From: Acidobacteriaceae bacterium
Lineage (GTDB): Bacteria > Acidobacteriota > Terriglobia > Terriglobales > Acidobacteriaceae
Reading direction: 5' to 3'
Length of the DNA stretch: 6,249 bases
Assembly (NCBI GenBank): GCA_030039895.1
Contig: JASHUR010000142.1
Coordinates: 1 to 6,249 of the forward strand
In this document: one piece after another, positions 4,433 through 6,249 of the stretch
Layout of the letters: each line of letters begins with the position of its first letter
Position numbering within the stretch: the stretch's first letter is position 1
Notes under the pieces: generated by a model
What the model saw: only the letters and a program-made list of their open reading frames with translations
The model's database searches: none
Told to the model about the DNA's origin: nothing
Program-made: the position numbers and the translations under genes

Positions 4433-6249
4433 ATGCCTCACGAATTGCAGAAAGCCTACGACCCGACCGCGATTGAAGACCGCTGGGCCGAATACTGGGT
4501 AAACGAGCGCCTCTTTCATAACGACTCGTCCGCGATCCCCGCCTCACACGCCTTCACCATCCTGCTCCCGCCGCCCAACGTCACGGGACGTCTGCACATG
4601 GGGCACATGCTCAACCAGACGGAGATGGACATCCTTACCCGCTGGCATCGCATGTGCGGCGACTTCGCCCTCTGGATTCCCGGTACCGACCACGCCGGAA
4701 TCGCCACCCAGCTCATGGTGGAGCGCCAGCTTGAAAGTGAAGGCAGCTCACGCCAGCAGCTCGGCCGCGAGGCCTTCATCGAGCGCGTCTGGCAGTGGAA
4801 GCAGATCTATGGCGGGGCCATCCTTGAACAGATGAAGCGCCTCGGCGTCAGCGTCGACTGGTCGCGCGAGTACTTCACCATGGACGACCGGCTCTCTGCC
4901 GCCGTCCGCGAAGCCTTTGTCCGCCTCTACGAGCAGGGCCTGATCTATCGCGGCAAATACATCGTCAACTGGGACCCCGTGCAGCAGACCGCCGTGTCCG
5001 ATCTTGAAGTCGCGCACGAGGAGCGCACCGGCAAGCTCTATCACATCCGCTATCCGCTGGCCGACGGCTCCGGCTCCATCATCATCGCCACTACCCGTCC
5101 GGAGACCATGCTCGGCGACGTCGCCGTAGCCGTTAATCCCGGCGATAAACGCTACAAGCCGCTGCACGGCAAAAGGCTGCGCCTGCCGCTCAGCGGCGTC
5201 AACGGCAGACCCGACCGCGAAATTCCCATCGTCACTGACGATTGGGCCAACCCCGAGTTCGGCTCAGGGGCCGTCAAGGTCACGCCCGCGCACGACCCCA
5301 ATGACTTCGCCATCGGCGAGCGCCACAATCTGCCGCAGCTCAATATCATGGACGCGACCGCGCACATCGACCTGCCCGGCTCGCCCTACCATGGCCTTGA
5401 CCGCTACGACGCGCGCAAGCGCATCCTGGAAGACCTCGAGTCCCAGGGCCTGCTCGTCGATACCAAAGAGCACAGCATGGCCATCGGCCTCAGCCAGCGC
5501 AGTGGGGCGGTCGTTGAGCCGCGCCTCTCAACGCAGTGGTTCGTCAGGATTCAGCCTCTCGCAGACAAGGCCATCGCCGCCGTCGAAGAAGGCCACATCA
5601 GGTTCACGCCCGCGCAGTACGCCAAGACCTACTTCGAGTGGATGCGCAACATCCACGACTGGTGCATCTCGCGCCAGCTCTGGTGGGGCCATCGCATTCC
5701 CGCATGGCACTGCAGCGTATGCCACAAGGTCACCGTCGCGCGCCGGACGCCAACCCATTGCGCTCACTGCGCCAGCGCACAACTGACACAGGAGACCGAT
5801 GTCCTCGACACCTGGTTCTCATCCGGCCTGCTGCCCTTCACTGTATTCGGATGGCCCGAGCGCACGCCCGATCTTCAAGCCTTCTACCCCACGCAGCTTC
5901 TGGTCACCGGCTTCGACATTCTCTTCTTCTGGGTCGCCCGCATGATCATGCTCGGCTGCCACTTCATGCTCGACGTTCCCATGCCCGACGGAACTCCGCG
6001 CGCGCTCAAAGACGCGGTGCCCTTCCGCGAGGTCTATATCCATGCCCTTGTCCGCGACGCCGAGCGCCAGAAGATGTCGAAGACTAAGGGCAACGTCATC
6101 GATCCCATTGAGATCGTCCAGAAGTACGGGACGGATGCCGTCCGGTTTACCCTCGCGGCCATGGCCTCGCCCGGCACCGATATCGCCTTCAGCGAAGCCC
6201 GCACCGAAGGCTACCGCGCCTTCGCCAACAAGATCTGGAACGCCGCGCG
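4433..6249 (+). CDS. valS: Valyl-tRNA synthetase, N-terminal ~605 residues (cut by window edge)
   Basis: Class I synthetase that charges tRNA-Val with valine and edits misactivated threonine; cytosolic. The reading frame is open from ATG 4433 to the right edge. Seen in order: HMGH (55-58, HIGH motif) within PPPNVTGRLHMGHML; PGTDHAGIATQ (83-93); the CP1 editing domain, about 190-340, with TTRPETMLGD (220-229) and PAHDPNDF (285-292, editing Asp D288); four cysteines C427-X2-C430-X12-C443-X2-C446, a zinc-ribbon-like knuckle known from some bacterial ValRS; DVLDTWFSS (456-464); and KMSKTKGN (547-554), with Thr for the second Ser of KMSKS. Bacterial ValRS usually has about 880-950 residues, so the anticodon-binding domain and C-terminal coiled coil lie beyond the window. 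No strong Shine-Dalgarno precedes the ATG; TTG 4418 is an alternative, but the N-terminus from ATG already fits the family. Confidence 0.97.
   Translation, partial: MPHELQKAYDPTAIEDRWAEYWVNERLFHNDSSAIPASHAFTILLPPPNVTGRLHMGHMLNQTEMDILTRWHRMCGDFALWIPGTDHAGIATQLMVERQLESEGSSRQQLGREAFIERVWQWKQIYGGAILEQMKRLGVSVDWSREYFTMDDRLSAAVREAFVRLYEQGLIYRGKYIVNWDPVQQTAVSDLEVAHEERTGKLYHIRYPLADGSGSIIIATTRPETMLGDVAVAVNPGDKRYKPLHGKRLRLPLSGVNGRPDREIPIVTDDWANPEFGSGAVKVTPAHDPNDFAIGERHNLPQLNIMDATAHIDLPGSPYHGLDRYDARKRILEDLESQGLLVDTKEHSMAIGLSQRSGAVVEPRLSTQWFVRIQPLADKAIAAVEEGHIRFTPAQYAKTYFEWMRNIHDWCISRQLWWGHRIPAWHCSVCHKVTVARRTPTHCAHCASAQLTQETDVLDTWFSSGLLPFTVFGWPERTPDLQAFYPTQLLVTGFDILFFWVARMIMLGCHFMLDVPMPDGTPRALKDAVPFREVYIHALVRDAERQKMSKTKGNVIDPIEIVQKYGTDAVRFTLAAMASPGTDIAFSEARTEGYRAFANKIWNAA

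Noticed and set aside
5536..6087. A 183-residue Arg/His-rich open frame on the plus strand within valS
   Set aside because: It is out of frame with an unbroken, motif-complete ValRS; its composition is that of a shifted GC-rich coding sequence.
1..6249. A new defence, mobile or secondary-metabolite system
   Set aside because: All gene-sized regions are explained by housekeeping or ordinary exported/cytosolic proteins; there are no nucleases, transposases, integrases, toxin-antitoxin pairs, direct-repeat arrays or abrupt base-composition changes.

Overview
The window looks like ordinary chromosomal DNA from a GC-rich Gram-negative bacterium, most likely an acidobacterium of the Terriglobia/Acidobacteriaceae type. 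This rests on three things: the order rpe - bamD-like - valS, a long-tailed BamD homologue, and secreted proteins of the style common in that group. It is an inference from recognition, not from a database search. There is no sign of an insertion sequence, phage, CRISPR array, RNA gene or other mobile DNA.

Layout. On the minus strand at the left edge (1-143) is the beginning of a gene for an exported protein. Its first residues after the signal peptide resemble S9-family (prolyl oligopeptidase-like) peptidases. It diverges, across 137 bp, from a plus-strand gene (281-1195) for an exported protein of about 304 residues and unknown function. Fourteen bases later comes a YdeI/OmpD-associated family protein (1210-1878) with a DUF1905-like N-terminus and two copies of the helical OmdA-type segment. 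After a 90-bp gap follow ribulose-phosphate 3-epimerase (rpe, TTG start, 1969-2640) and a large BamD-type TPR protein (2713-4329). A strong hairpin terminator (4351-4385) closes this group. A separate unit then begins with valyl-tRNA synthetase (valS, 4433 to the right edge). About 605 residues of it are present, from the N-terminus through HIGH, the editing domain, a zinc-ribbon-like Cys cluster and a KMSKT motif.

How the genes relate. The plus-strand genes from 281 to 4329 are co-directional and may be partly co-transcribed, but their functions differ: envelope biogenesis (BamD), pentose phosphate/Calvin-type sugar metabolism (Rpe), an unknown exported protein and a YdeI-like protein. The terminator and a possible extended -10 site upstream of valS suggest that valS is transcribed on its own.

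Nothing here amounts to a new multi-gene system. The most unusual item is the BamD homologue: it has no cysteine able to carry a lipid anchor, about 250 extra residues after its TPR region, a Ser/Gly tail encoded by an 18-bp tandem repeat, and lysine clusters at both ends of the mature protein.
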